A stretch of DNA of 64,000 nucleotides, from NCBI GenBank assembly GCA_026129905.1, contig JAHCHE010000015.1, positions 124,001 to 188,000 on the forward strand, given 5' to 3'. The DNA comes from Bryobacteraceae bacterium. Lineage in GTDB: Bacteria > Acidobacteriota > Terriglobia > Bryobacterales > Bryobacteraceae. Positions 53,463 to 61,812 of the stretch are shown here, piece after piece (position 1 is the stretch's first letter; each line of letters starts with the position of its first letter). The notes under the pieces were generated by a model. The model worked only from the letters and a program-made list of their open reading frames with translations, ran no database searches and was not told where the DNA came from. A program made the position numbers and the translations under genes.

Positions 53463-54098
53463 ATGGGTACCTGGAGGGGATGGCTTCTGCTTTCCACGGC
53501 CGCGCTGCTGGCCGCGCTCATGGCATGGGGACAACCGCGAGGCGAAAAAGCGGTCTTCCTGCTGCTCGGCCCGCCCGGCAGCGGCAAGACCACCCAGGCG
53601 CGCAATCTCAGCCGCCAGTACGGCGTTCCCTCGATCTCGATGTCCGACATTCTCAAAAAAGAGGCGGGGTGGGTGAAAACTCCGCTGAAAAAGGGAATGA
53701 AAGCCCACTTGGAAAGCGGCGATTTCGTCAGCGACGAACTCGCCAATACGCTCATTGAGAAGCATATCGCGCAGAAAAGAGCCGAAAGAGGCTTCATCCT
53801 CGACGGCTACCCGGCAACCGTCAAGCAGGCCGAGTACCTGGAGAACACGCTCAAGGAGCGCGGGCTGCCCGCTCCCGTCGTCATCCACCTCGAAGCGCCG
53901 GACAAGGTCGTAATCGACCGCATGAACAACCGCGGCCGCGCCGACGATAATCCCGCGACCATTGAGCGGCGGATCGCCGACTACCACCGCGAAGCGGAGA
54001 TCATTCTGGCCCGCTACGGCAGCCGTACCCGGTCCGTTGACGCCACCCAATCCCCGGACGCCGTCTGGCGCGATATCCGCCAGGCCCTTGCCCGCTAG
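53463..54098 (+). CDS. adenylate kinase family protein with N-terminal signal/anchor
   Basis: A 211-residue nucleoside-monophosphate kinase with P-loop LLGPPGSGKTTQAR (34-47), SMSDILKKE, the RGFILDGYPATVKQA block and a short lid (RMNNRGRADDN). It differs from housekeeping Adk in having residues 1-24 (WRGWLLLSTAALLAALMAWGQ core) that look like a signal peptide or membrane anchor. It may therefore work outside the cytoplasm, where ATP is scarce; its activity is unknown. It is 28 bp after pckA and 31 bp before the trehalose phosphatase gene. Confidence 0.75.
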   Translation: MGTWRGWLLLSTAALLAALMAWGQPRGEKAVFLLLGPPGSGKTTQARNLSRQYGVPSISMSDILKKEAGWVKTPLKKGMKAHLESGDFVSDELANTLIEKHIAQKRAERGFILDGYPATVKQAEYLENTLKERGLPAPVVIHLEAPDKVVIDRMNNRGRADDNPATIERRIADYHREAEIILARYGSRTRSVDATQSPDAVWRDIRQALAR

Positions 54099-54129
54099 CC
54101 CCACCGGCCCGGGCGCGCTCCCCTCCGCC

Positions 54130-54885
54130 ATGGAGCGCCTCGAGGAGATCCGGGCCCGCGCCGGCCGTCTCGCCGTCTTTCTGGACTATGATGGCACGCT
54201 GACGCCGATCGTCGCTCGCCCGGAACTGGCGACGCTCGACGACGACGCGCGCCGCGTACTCGGCGATCTGGCCGGCAAAACCACGGTCGCCGTGATCAGC
54301 GGGCGCGACCTCCGCGACGTGCGCTCCCTGGTGGGCATCGACGGCCTGTTCTACGCCGGAAGCCACGGCTTCGAGATCGAAGGACCGGGCGAATGGCGCC
54401 TCGACTTCAAGGATGCCGAAGCGTTCCTCCCCGACCTGGACGCGGCCGAAGCGGACGTCCGCGGCCGCGTTGCCGGGATCCCCGGGACGCTGGTAGAGCG
54501 AAAGAAATTCTCCCTGGCGATCCATTACCGACTGGTTGAGCCATCCAAGGTCCAGGCCCTCGAAGTAGCGGTCGGGGAAACGGCCGCCGGCTTTCCGCGG
54601 CTCCGGCGCGCGGCCGGAAAGAAGGTGTACGAACTCCAGCCCGCGCTCGACTGGGACAAGGGAAAAGCCGTCCTCTGGCTGCTGTCGGCGCTGGACCTCC
54701 ATCCTCCCGAAACGCTGCCTCTTTTCATCGGCGACGACCTCACCGACGAGGACGCGTTCCGCGCCTTGAAGGGGACCGGCGCCGGCGTGATTGTCCGCGA
54801 CGTCCCGCGCCCCACCGCGGCCGACTACGCCCTGGACGGCCCGCGCGAGGTCGTCGAATTCCTGAAGGCGCTTGCTGCTTGGTAA
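54130..54885 (+). CDS. otsB: trehalose-6-phosphate phosphatase
   Basis: A 251-residue HAD phosphatase of the OtsB family. The nucleophile and acid are D19 and D21 in FLDYDGTLTPI; VAVISGRDLRDV, YAGSHGFEIEGP and FIGDDLTDEDAF are the other OtsB blocks. It releases trehalose from trehalose-6-phosphate. ATG 54130. No trehalose-6-phosphate synthase is adjacent. Confidence 0.9.
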   Translation: MERLEEIRARAGRLAVFLDYDGTLTPIVARPELATLDDDARRVLGDLAGKTTVAVISGRDLRDVRSLVGIDGLFYAGSHGFEIEGPGEWRLDFKDAEAFLPDLDAAEADVRGRVAGIPGTLVERKKFSLAIHYRLVEPSKVQALEVAVGETAAGFPRLRRAAGKKVYELQPALDWDKGKAVLWLLSALDLHPPETLPLFIGDDLTDEDAFRALKGTGAGVIVRDVPRPTAADYALDGPREVVEFLKALAAW

Positions 54886-54982
54886 CGGACCAACTCGCGG
54901 AACGCACGGGCCGGGCGCGATATGATTGCTCTTGGTTCGCCCGAACCGGACCCTTCGGCCGCAAGAGAAACGAGGTGAGGCA

Positions 54983-56698
54983 TTGAGACCGCCGGCATGG
55001 TTCGCCGCATTCCTTCTTTCCGTTGGCCTCTGCGCGGCCGACGATGCCGACGTGATCTATCACAACGGCAAAATCATCACGCTGTGGGACAAGGCGCCGG
55101 TCGCCGAAGCCGTGGCGATTCGGGACGGCCGCTTCGTCGCGGTCGGCTCCAATGGCGAAGCGCTCAAACTGGCCGGGCCCGCCACCCGCAAGGTGGACCT
55201 CCAGGGCCGAGCCGTCACCCCGGGCATCGTCGAGAGCCACACCCACCCGATCATGGCGGCCTTGAGTGAACGCGACGGCCCCGTGCCGGTAATGAATTCG
55301 ATCCCCGAAGTTTTGGAGTACATCCGCGGCCAGGCCGCGCGCTTGCCGGCCGACCGGCTCATCTTTGTGCCGAAAGTGTACTCCACGCGCCTGAAGGAAC
55401 GGCATTACCCGACGCGGTTCGACCTCGACAAAGCCGCCCCTGGCCGGCGCGCGATGACCGACAACGGCTATGCCTCGGTGCTCAACTCCGCTTTGCTCAA
55501 GGAAATCGGCGTCACGCGCGACAGCCCGGAACCGGCGGACGGCAAGATCATCCGCGATGCCAATGGCGAACCAACAGGGCTGATCCTCGGAGCGCCCGAC
55601 CTGCTCGGGCCGCTCCGGCGCAGCCGGCCATGGACCCACGACGATCTGACCTGGGCACTGCGCACGATGCAGCGCAAATACAACGAAGCCGGCATCACCA
55701 GCACCGTGGACCGCGGCCAGAATCCGCAGGGTGTCCGGATCTATCAGGAACTCCACGCCAAGGGCGAACTGACCGTGCGCACCACCCTCACGTACCTGAT
55801 CCGCACGCAGGGCGCGCCGCAAGATGTCCGCGCGGAGATGGAGCGGACGCCGCTGCTCACCGGCTGGGGCGACGAATGGGTCCGCGTCGGCGCCATCAAA
55901 ACCATCGTCGACGGCGGCATCCTGATCGGCACGGCGTTTCTCCGCGCCCCGTGGGGCATGAACACGCAAGTGTACGGTTACGTCGATCCCGACTACCGCG
56001 GCGTCCTCAGCGTGCCCAAGGAGAACCTGTTCGAGATGGCCAAGGCGGCCGGGGAACTCGGCTGGCAGATGACCGCGCACACGGCCGGCGGCGGCGCCAT
56101 CGACCTCCTGCTCGACGCCTACGAGGCCGCCCACGCCCGGACCCCGATCCGCGGCCGCCGCTGGCAGGTGACGCACGGCAATTTCCCGGACCCCCGCGCC
56201 ATCGAGCGCGCGGCCAAGCTCGGCGTGATCTTCGATTGCCAGATGGCCTGGCACCATTTCGACGGGCCCGCGCTCAAGCACGTGTTCGGCCCGGAGCGCA
56301 TGAAGAACTTCCTTCCGCTCCGTTCGCTGATCGACGGCGGCGTAACGGTGGTGGGCGGTTCGGACCACATGATCCGGCTCGATCCCCGCAAGTCGCTCAA
56401 CTCCTACCACCCGTTCTTCGGCATGTGGATGGCGGTGACCCGGAAGACGGTCGATGGCGACGTGCTCAATCCGGAGCAGCGGATCACCCGTGAAGAAGCC
56501 CTGCGCCTGTGGACCATCAACGGCGCCTTTGGGACGTTCGAGGAGAAGGTGAAGGGCTCCATCGAACCGGGCAAGTTCGCGGATCTGGTGGTCATCACGA
56601 AAGACTACCTCACCTGCCCCGAGGATGAGATCAAGGACATCGACGCGCTTCTCACCGTCGTCGGCGGCAAGGAAGTGTATGGCTCGCTCCCGCGGTAG
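54983..56698 (+). CDS. secreted amidohydrolase, YtcJ-like
   Basis: A 571-residue amidohydrolase-3 family enzyme with a signal peptide (RPPAWFAAFLLSVGLCAA). Metal site: H86 and H88 in GIVESHTHPI; AHTAGGGAID and WQVTHGNFPD supply later ligands, and GGSDHMIRLDP the Asp. YtcJ relatives act on varied amides and imides; substrate unknown. TTG at 54983 is chosen behind GAGGTGAGG because it begins the signal peptide. It overlaps the following gene by 20 bp. Confidence 0.8.
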   Translation: MRPPAWFAAFLLSVGLCAADDADVIYHNGKIITLWDKAPVAEAVAIRDGRFVAVGSNGEALKLAGPATRKVDLQGRAVTPGIVESHTHPIMAALSERDGPVPVMNSIPEVLEYIRGQAARLPADRLIFVPKVYSTRLKERHYPTRFDLDKAAPGRRAMTDNGYASVLNSALLKEIGVTRDSPEPADGKIIRDANGEPTGLILGAPDLLGPLRRSRPWTHDDLTWALRTMQRKYNEAGITSTVDRGQNPQGVRIYQELHAKGELTVRTTLTYLIRTQGAPQDVRAEMERTPLLTGWGDEWVRVGAIKTIVDGGILIGTAFLRAPWGMNTQVYGYVDPDYRGVLSVPKENLFEMAKAAGELGWQMTAHTAGGGAIDLLLDAYEAAHARTPIRGRRWQVTHGNFPDPRAIERAAKLGVIFDCQMAWHHFDGPALKHVFGPERMKNFLPLRSLIDGGVTVVGGSDHMIRLDPRKSLNSYHPFFGMWMAVTRKTVDGDVLNPEQRITREEALRLWTINGAFGTFEEKVKGSIEPGKFADLVVITKDYLTCPEDEIKDIDALLTVVGGKEVYGSLPR

Positions 56699-59600
56699 CG
56701 CGCGGTTCCCCACCACGATTCCCTTTCGGCGCCAGAAATCGCTGCTGGCGCGGAACAGCGCCGCGGGCATCGCCGTCGCGGCCGGCGCGAGCGCCGAGGT
56801 CATGCGTGCGATCCGCGCCGACGCGCCCTTTCCAGACCGCGACATCGATGCGGCGTCGGTCTCGCTGGAGGGGGAAGGCGGTAAGGACATCGAGTTCGGC
56901 GACGGCCCGGCGCGCGTTTCCTTCCGCGGCAAAGCCAATGCATTGGCCGGGCTGGGCATCTACTCGAAGCCGGCCGCGGTCCGTGAGGCGCTCGGATCCG
57001 GCGCGGAGATAGCGGCGGGCCTGTCGCTTCCCGAAAACGACGGCCATCGGTACCTGGTGCTGCGCTGGGGCTACGACGTGAAGGCGTCCGCCCGCGGCTC
57101 GATGGCGCTCGGGGGCTTTCCGGGCGCGGTTAAGTTCGGCGTGGAAGCCGCGAGCGACGGCCTGTTCGCCGTCGTCCAGCATCTTCCCGCCGGCCTGGGC
57201 GCGCGCTCCGCCATCCAACGGGCTGTCGATGCCTGGCGCCCCCTTCGCTCGATCGCCTCGCCCGCCGACCTCGATCGCGGCACGTGGCTGGCGGCGGAGG
57301 TGGACGGCGCGCTGGCCCTGAAACTCGGCGCGACGTTCGGCCACGACTTGAACTGGGTGCGCGCGGCGGAACTCGGCGGGCTCGCCGGCGACATCGGCCT
57401 CCGCATACAGCTCGGCCTATCCGCGCAGCTCGGGTTTTCCGCCGGCGGCAAGTACTGCGTCGTGGCCGCGCGCGAGCCGCTTGAGCCGGACGCGCGCACG
57501 CTCCGACTCCGCGTCTCCAGGCTCGCCACTAAGGGCTGGAACTTCGCCTTGAACGCGGCGGCCGCCGTCACCGGCGATTTCGGAGTCCTGCCGGACCAGC
57601 CGGACCAGTTCATTCGAGGCGTGTTCGGCCTCCATGGCGCGCAGGTCGTCAAGACGTTGCAGGCGGTGGAGGCCTGGGCCGACCCTGCGAGGCCGCTGCC
57701 CGATCAGCTCGCGGGGCTGGGCGCGGACTATATGCGAGCGCTGCTCACGGACCTGACCGGCGTCGATGCCGCCGCGGAGTTCGACGCGGCCCGCCAGCGG
57801 CTCCTCTCGCTGTTCAAGGCCTGGGATGACCTGCCCGCCCGCGCCTCCAGCATGCTTTGGAAACTGGTGGAGGAAGAGGCGGACTTGAGCAGGCTCCGGG
57901 CGATGCTGGCCGCCGCGGCGGACCCGAAATCGCTTCAGGACTTCATCGAGAAGCGCCTCGCGCGAGCCGATTTCTTTCGCCGTCCCGAAGGCAGGCTGCT
58001 GGAGTCGCTGGCGCTGGGCGGCGTGTTTGGCGCCCTTTCGAGCCGGAGCGAGTTCCAGGCCTTGCAGGAAGCGGCGGCGGCCGTTCGCTCGATCCTCGTC
58101 CCCGACGGGGCTTCGCTTCGGGTGCTCGCCGGTTTGCAAAAGTTCGTCAACCAGGCCCTCGACATCGACAAGCTCCGGACGGTCGCCACGAAAATCGATT
58201 TCGACGCCCTGGACGCCATGCTGCGGAAGAAGGTGTCCGAGTTCCTGGGCAAGACGTTCGATTTCTCCGACGTCGATACGGTTCGCCGGACGATCCAACT
58301 CCTGCTCGGCAAGCGCGAGGAGTTCTACAGCAAGACCATTCGGGCGCTGAAGGGCCGCTACAATTTCGAGTTCGCCGCCGCCTGGGCGCGCGCCGCTTCC
58401 GACAGCGCCCTACTCGATGTCGAGTTCGATTTCGGCGCGGCGCGGTCCGACCTCGCAACCCTGTGGCAGGCAGCCCTCGACGGCGAGTTCACTAACCTGC
58501 TGCTGAAGTCGCGCCGCGACGTGAGCCTGCGGGCCGGTGTTCTCACGCACGGCGTCAGGCGTCACACCCACGTAGACGTTTCGCTGCCGTTCTACAAGGG
58601 CTCGGCGGCTCACATCAACGAGGCGCTGGCCAAGGCCACGGCGGTGGACGAGCACGGTGGACGCGTGATCGTCTATGAGCTGCGCGCCGAGGACGCCGTT
58701 CACTCGAGCGCGGTTCTTCCCTGGAAGAAGATCGAGCGCGACAGCCGCCTCACCGTCGGCGCGTTTCTCCCAGTCGAGGCCGCCGGCGGACGCCTGCGGG
58801 TGCATTCCACCGGGGGGCTCACGTACGCCTACTCCTACGACCAGGCGCGCCGCCACATGAAGCGGGCCGAACTACAGTACCAGTTGAAGCCGCTGGTGGA
58901 GCAGTACCTGGCGGACTGCTTCCCGCCCGGCGCGGCCCCGTTCGATACCTGGATCTCCGATCTCGACCGCACCATCGACGCGATTGAGGATAACGGCTCG
59001 GACAACTTCGGCAACACGCTGGTCTCCCTCGACCTCACTCTGCCCGGCCGGGTCCCGGCGGCGTGGCTGCGCGCGCCGGCGTCGAAGAACGATCCGGCCT
59101 ACGCCGCGATGTCCGAAAACATTCAGGCGTCGCTAAAGCGTCTGCTGGCGCCGTTCTACTTTCAAGACCCCGGCCGCTACGCCGCCGCGCAACCTCCGGC
59201 CTGCGCGCTGCTGGTCTACGCCGCGATGCCTCCCATCGTGGAGAAGAGCCTACACTGGGATTACCTCGACGACCGGAAGCGGCGCGCGGCGATCTTCAGC
59301 AAGGCCGCTTCCACGAACCTCGCCGTCGCGATTCACCAGGTGAGCAATCTGCTCGCCTCGCTCGGCAGACCGCGCGACGCGGCGTTCTACGCGCCGGGCG
59401 AACTGGGTAAGATCCAGAAAAGCGGCGATGGCCCGTTGCTGATCGGCCTGTTGCGGATGGAAGCGGAGATCGTGGGCGCCGCGGCGCGCGCGGGCCGCCG
59501 CATGGCCGAGTTCCGCGCCGCGTCGGCGAAGAACCCCCAGCAGGCGATTGAAGCCTTGGAGGAATTCGGCGCCGCGCTGACCAAGGCCTTCAACGCCAAG

Positions 59601-59834
59601 GTGAGTTCCATCTACGGCGGCGGCGCGCTTCGCCCGCTCGGCACGATGATCTTCCTGGAAGCGGCCCGGGCGTTCGACGCCGATCTCGCGCCGGTCCGGC
59701 CCGCGGCCATGCTCCAACTGACGGTGTTGAAGGAAAGCGCCGCGTTCCCGCCTCCCGGCTTCCCCGGCGAGGCCAACCCGCTCGAAAGCGATATCGTGGT
59801 CGAGCAGCGCCTCACTTCGCTGCCCACCGGTTGA
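56679..59834 (+). CDS. large orphan protein of unknown function
   Basis: I do not recognise any domain in this 1051-residue protein. No signal peptide is visible. The first 330 residues are strand-rich with repeated A/G-x-L-G-x-x-A patterns (ALAGLGIYSKPAAV, GDIGLRIQLGLSAQLGFSAGG); 360-600 are helical, with clusters of Ala, Arg and Asp; 620-780 return to strands (FDFGAARSDLATLW, HTHVDVSLPFYKGSAAHINE). The C-terminal 270 residues are again helical. ATG 56679 follows AAGGAAG and overlaps the previous gene; it ends overlapping the convergent S9 gene by 23 bp. Confidence 0.65.
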   Translation: MARSRGSARFPTTIPFRRQKSLLARNSAAGIAVAAGASAEVMRAIRADAPFPDRDIDAASVSLEGEGGKDIEFGDGPARVSFRGKANALAGLGIYSKPAAVREALGSGAEIAAGLSLPENDGHRYLVLRWGYDVKASARGSMALGGFPGAVKFGVEAASDGLFAVVQHLPAGLGARSAIQRAVDAWRPLRSIASPADLDRGTWLAAEVDGALALKLGATFGHDLNWVRAAELGGLAGDIGLRIQLGLSAQLGFSAGGKYCVVAAREPLEPDARTLRLRVSRLATKGWNFALNAAAAVTGDFGVLPDQPDQFIRGVFGLHGAQVVKTLQAVEAWADPARPLPDQLAGLGADYMRALLTDLTGVDAAAEFDAARQRLLSLFKAWDDLPARASSMLWKLVEEEADLSRLRAMLAAAADPKSLQDFIEKRLARADFFRRPEGRLLESLALGGVFGALSSRSEFQALQEAAAAVRSILVPDGASLRVLAGLQKFVNQALDIDKLRTVATKIDFDALDAMLRKKVSEFLGKTFDFSDVDTVRRTIQLLLGKREEFYSKTIRALKGRYNFEFAAAWARAASDSALLDVEFDFGAARSDLATLWQAALDGEFTNLLLKSRRDVSLRAGVLTHGVRRHTHVDVSLPFYKGSAAHINEALAKATAVDEHGGRVIVYELRAEDAVHSSAVLPWKKIERDSRLTVGAFLPVEAAGGRLRVHSTGGLTYAYSYDQARRHMKRAELQYQLKPLVEQYLADCFPPGAAPFDTWISDLDRTIDAIEDNGSDNFGNTLVSLDLTLPGRVPAAWLRAPASKNDPAYAAMSENIQASLKRLLAPFYFQDPGRYAAAQPPACALLVYAAMPPIVEKSLHWDYLDDRKRRAAIFSKAASTNLAVAIHQVSNLLASLGRPRDAAFYAPGELGKIQKSGDGPLLIGLLRMEAEIVGAAARAGRRMAEFRAASAKNPQQAIEALEEFGAALTKAFNAKVSSIYGGGALRPLGTMIFLEAARAFDADLAPVRPAAMLQLTVLKESAAFPPPGFPGEANPLESDIVVEQRLTSLPTG

Positions 59835-61806
59835 ACCAGGCGACCGTCCGCTCGGCGGCATCCACGCGGTGCTTCGGTTCGCCGAAGCCGTGACCTTCTC
59901 GCGGATAGCGCACCAGCGCCGCCTCGATGCCCCGCTGCCGCAGGGCCGTGTACATCTCCTCGCCCTGCGTGATGTGGACCTCGTTGTCGTTCTCCCCGTG
60001 GAGGAACAGCGTCGGCGTCGCGACCTTGACCACGTGCGCCAGCGGCGACCACTTCCATAACGTCGCGAAATTGTCGTCCGCCCACGGGAACCCGTTGAAC
60101 TCGGCGTGGACCAGGTCCTGGTACAGCGACGTGGCGTAGAAGCTGATCAGGTTCGACAGGCTCGCCACCGCAACCGCCGCCTTGAACCGCTGCGTTTGCG
60201 TGATCACCCAGTTGGTCATGAACCCGCCGTAGCTCCCACCGGTGACGAACAGCCGTTCGGGATCGATCTCCGGATGCGTGGCCAGCGCGTGGTCCACGCC
60301 GGCCATCAGGTCCTTGTAGTCGCCGCCGCCCCAGTCGTTCACGCAGCCGTCGGAAAACTTCTGCCCGTAGCCGGAACTGCCGCGCGGATTGATCGCCAGC
60401 ACCGCGTAGCCGCCGGCGGCGAAGAACTGGAACTGCTGGCTGAAGGAATAGCCGTAGGCGCCGTGCGGACCGCCATGGATGGTCAGAATCAGCGGCGCGC
60501 GCCCGGTGGCGCCTTGCGCCGGGTACAGCCAGCCTTCGATCGGGGTCCCGTCGAAACTGCGGAACGAAAGCGCCTCGGGTTTCGACAACCGGCGCTCGGA
60601 TGCGAACGGCTCGTTCACGCGGGTCAACTGCCGCGGCTCGCTCGAGCCGCCGGCGAGATGGAACAGCTCGGCCGGCTTGTCCGGTGCGTTCATGGTGAAC
60701 GCGAGCGATCCGTCCCCCGCGGCGGCAAGCGCTCCGGCCTGCGCGCCCCGGCCGATCTCGCAAGAGGTCGCCCCGGCATCGAGAGTCGTCGAGCAGATGA
60801 GATTGCTCCCGCGATCGCCGGCGATGTACAGGATGCGCTTTCCATCGGCCGACCACTGTACGGCGCTGGTCCGGCGGTCAAGATCGGCGTTCAGTTCGCG
60901 CGCCTGGCCTCCGCCGTAGGGAATCGCCCAAGCGTGCGCGTCCTCGGCCACGCTGTCGATGGTGGTGAGATCGCGCTTCGTCGCCGAGTACGCGATCCAG
61001 GCGCCGTCCGGCGACACGCGCGGCTCCATCTCCACCCCCGGCGTGCTGGTGATGCGGCGGATGTCGCCGGAGTTCACGTCCACGGCGAAGATGTCGTAGT
61101 TCAGCTTCGCGTCCGGATCGGGCTCGCGATTGGAGAGGAACACGATCTCGCGTCCGTCGCCGCCCCAGTCGATGGAGTGCTCGTCGTAATCGCCGCTGGT
61201 GAGCTGGCGCGGCCGTCCTCCACCCGCCGGCGCGACGTAGATGTGCGCGCGGCGATTGTCGGAAAGTGCGGTGAGCGTCTTGTAGAGAATGCGCGTGATG
61301 ACGATGGGATCCTGCGGCGGCGGGTCCGGCTCCAGCGTGCCCGCGAAGGCGATCCACTTTCCGTCGGGCGACCACGCCAGCGCGTTGCCCGCCCGCGCCA
61401 GGTAGGCGTTCGGCCGGCGATAGTCGCAGACGCGCGTCAGCTTTCCCGAGCGCGGATCGAGCGTGAAGATGCCCCGCTCCCCGTCGCGTGACGCGATGAA
61501 CGCGATGCGGCGGCCATCGGGCGACCAGCGCACGCTCGACGCGCCTTCCAGCGCTCCCTTCACCGGCGCGGGTTCGCCTCCGGAAACCACCACCCGCATC
61601 AGGCGGTTGACGGTACGGTTCGCCGCAAGGTCCGACGCGCCCACGGAGAACACGATGGTCTTGCCGTCGGGCGACGGCTGGACTTCGCCTATCGTCCGGA
61701 CCGCAACGATGTCGGCGGCCGTGAACGGCTTCTCCGCCGTCAGGGCCGCGAACGCCCCGCCCCACAACAGCGCTAACACGCGCGCGGCGCGCCGCCGGCT
61801 TGCCAT
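59812..61806 (-). CDS. secreted S9 family prolyl oligopeptidase-like peptidase
   Basis: A 664-residue exported serine peptidase, paralogous to the one at 22248. Signal peptide about 1-25, then a seven-blade propeller (SPDGKTIVF, SPDGRRIAF, SPDGAWIAY), then the hydrolase with S525 in VTGGSYGGF, GENDNEV for the Asp and REGHGFG for the His. GTG at 61809 and ATG at 61806 are both behind AGGAGGAG; ATG is used. The gene precedes the CRTAC1-like protein by 6 bp and is read in the same direction. Confidence 0.9.
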   Translation of the reverse strand: MASRRRAARVLALLWGGAFAALTAEKPFTAADIVAVRTIGEVQPSPDGKTIVFSVGASDLAANRTVNRLMRVVVSGGEPAPVKGALEGASSVRWSPDGRRIAFIASRDGERGIFTLDPRSGKLTRVCDYRRPNAYLARAGNALAWSPDGKWIAFAGTLEPDPPPQDPIVITRILYKTLTALSDNRRAHIYVAPAGGGRPRQLTSGDYDEHSIDWGGDGREIVFLSNREPDPDAKLNYDIFAVDVNSGDIRRITSTPGVEMEPRVSPDGAWIAYSATKRDLTTIDSVAEDAHAWAIPYGGGQARELNADLDRRTSAVQWSADGKRILYIAGDRGSNLICSTTLDAGATSCEIGRGAQAGALAAAGDGSLAFTMNAPDKPAELFHLAGGSSEPRQLTRVNEPFASERRLSKPEALSFRSFDGTPIEGWLYPAQGATGRAPLILTIHGGPHGAYGYSFSQQFQFFAAGGYAVLAINPRGSSGYGQKFSDGCVNDWGGGDYKDLMAGVDHALATHPEIDPERLFVTGGSYGGFMTNWVITQTQRFKAAVAVASLSNLISFYATSLYQDLVHAEFNGFPWADDNFATLWKWSPLAHVVKVATPTLFLHGENDNEVHITQGEEMYTALRQRGIEAALVRYPREGHGFGEPKHRVDAAERTVAWFNRWAAK

Positions 61807-61812
61807 CACGTT

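Noticed and set aside
51740-53797. 685-codon minus-strand open frame opposite pckA
   Set aside because: Low-complexity Gly/Arg/Val/Asp composition and no motif; pckA on the other strand is certain.
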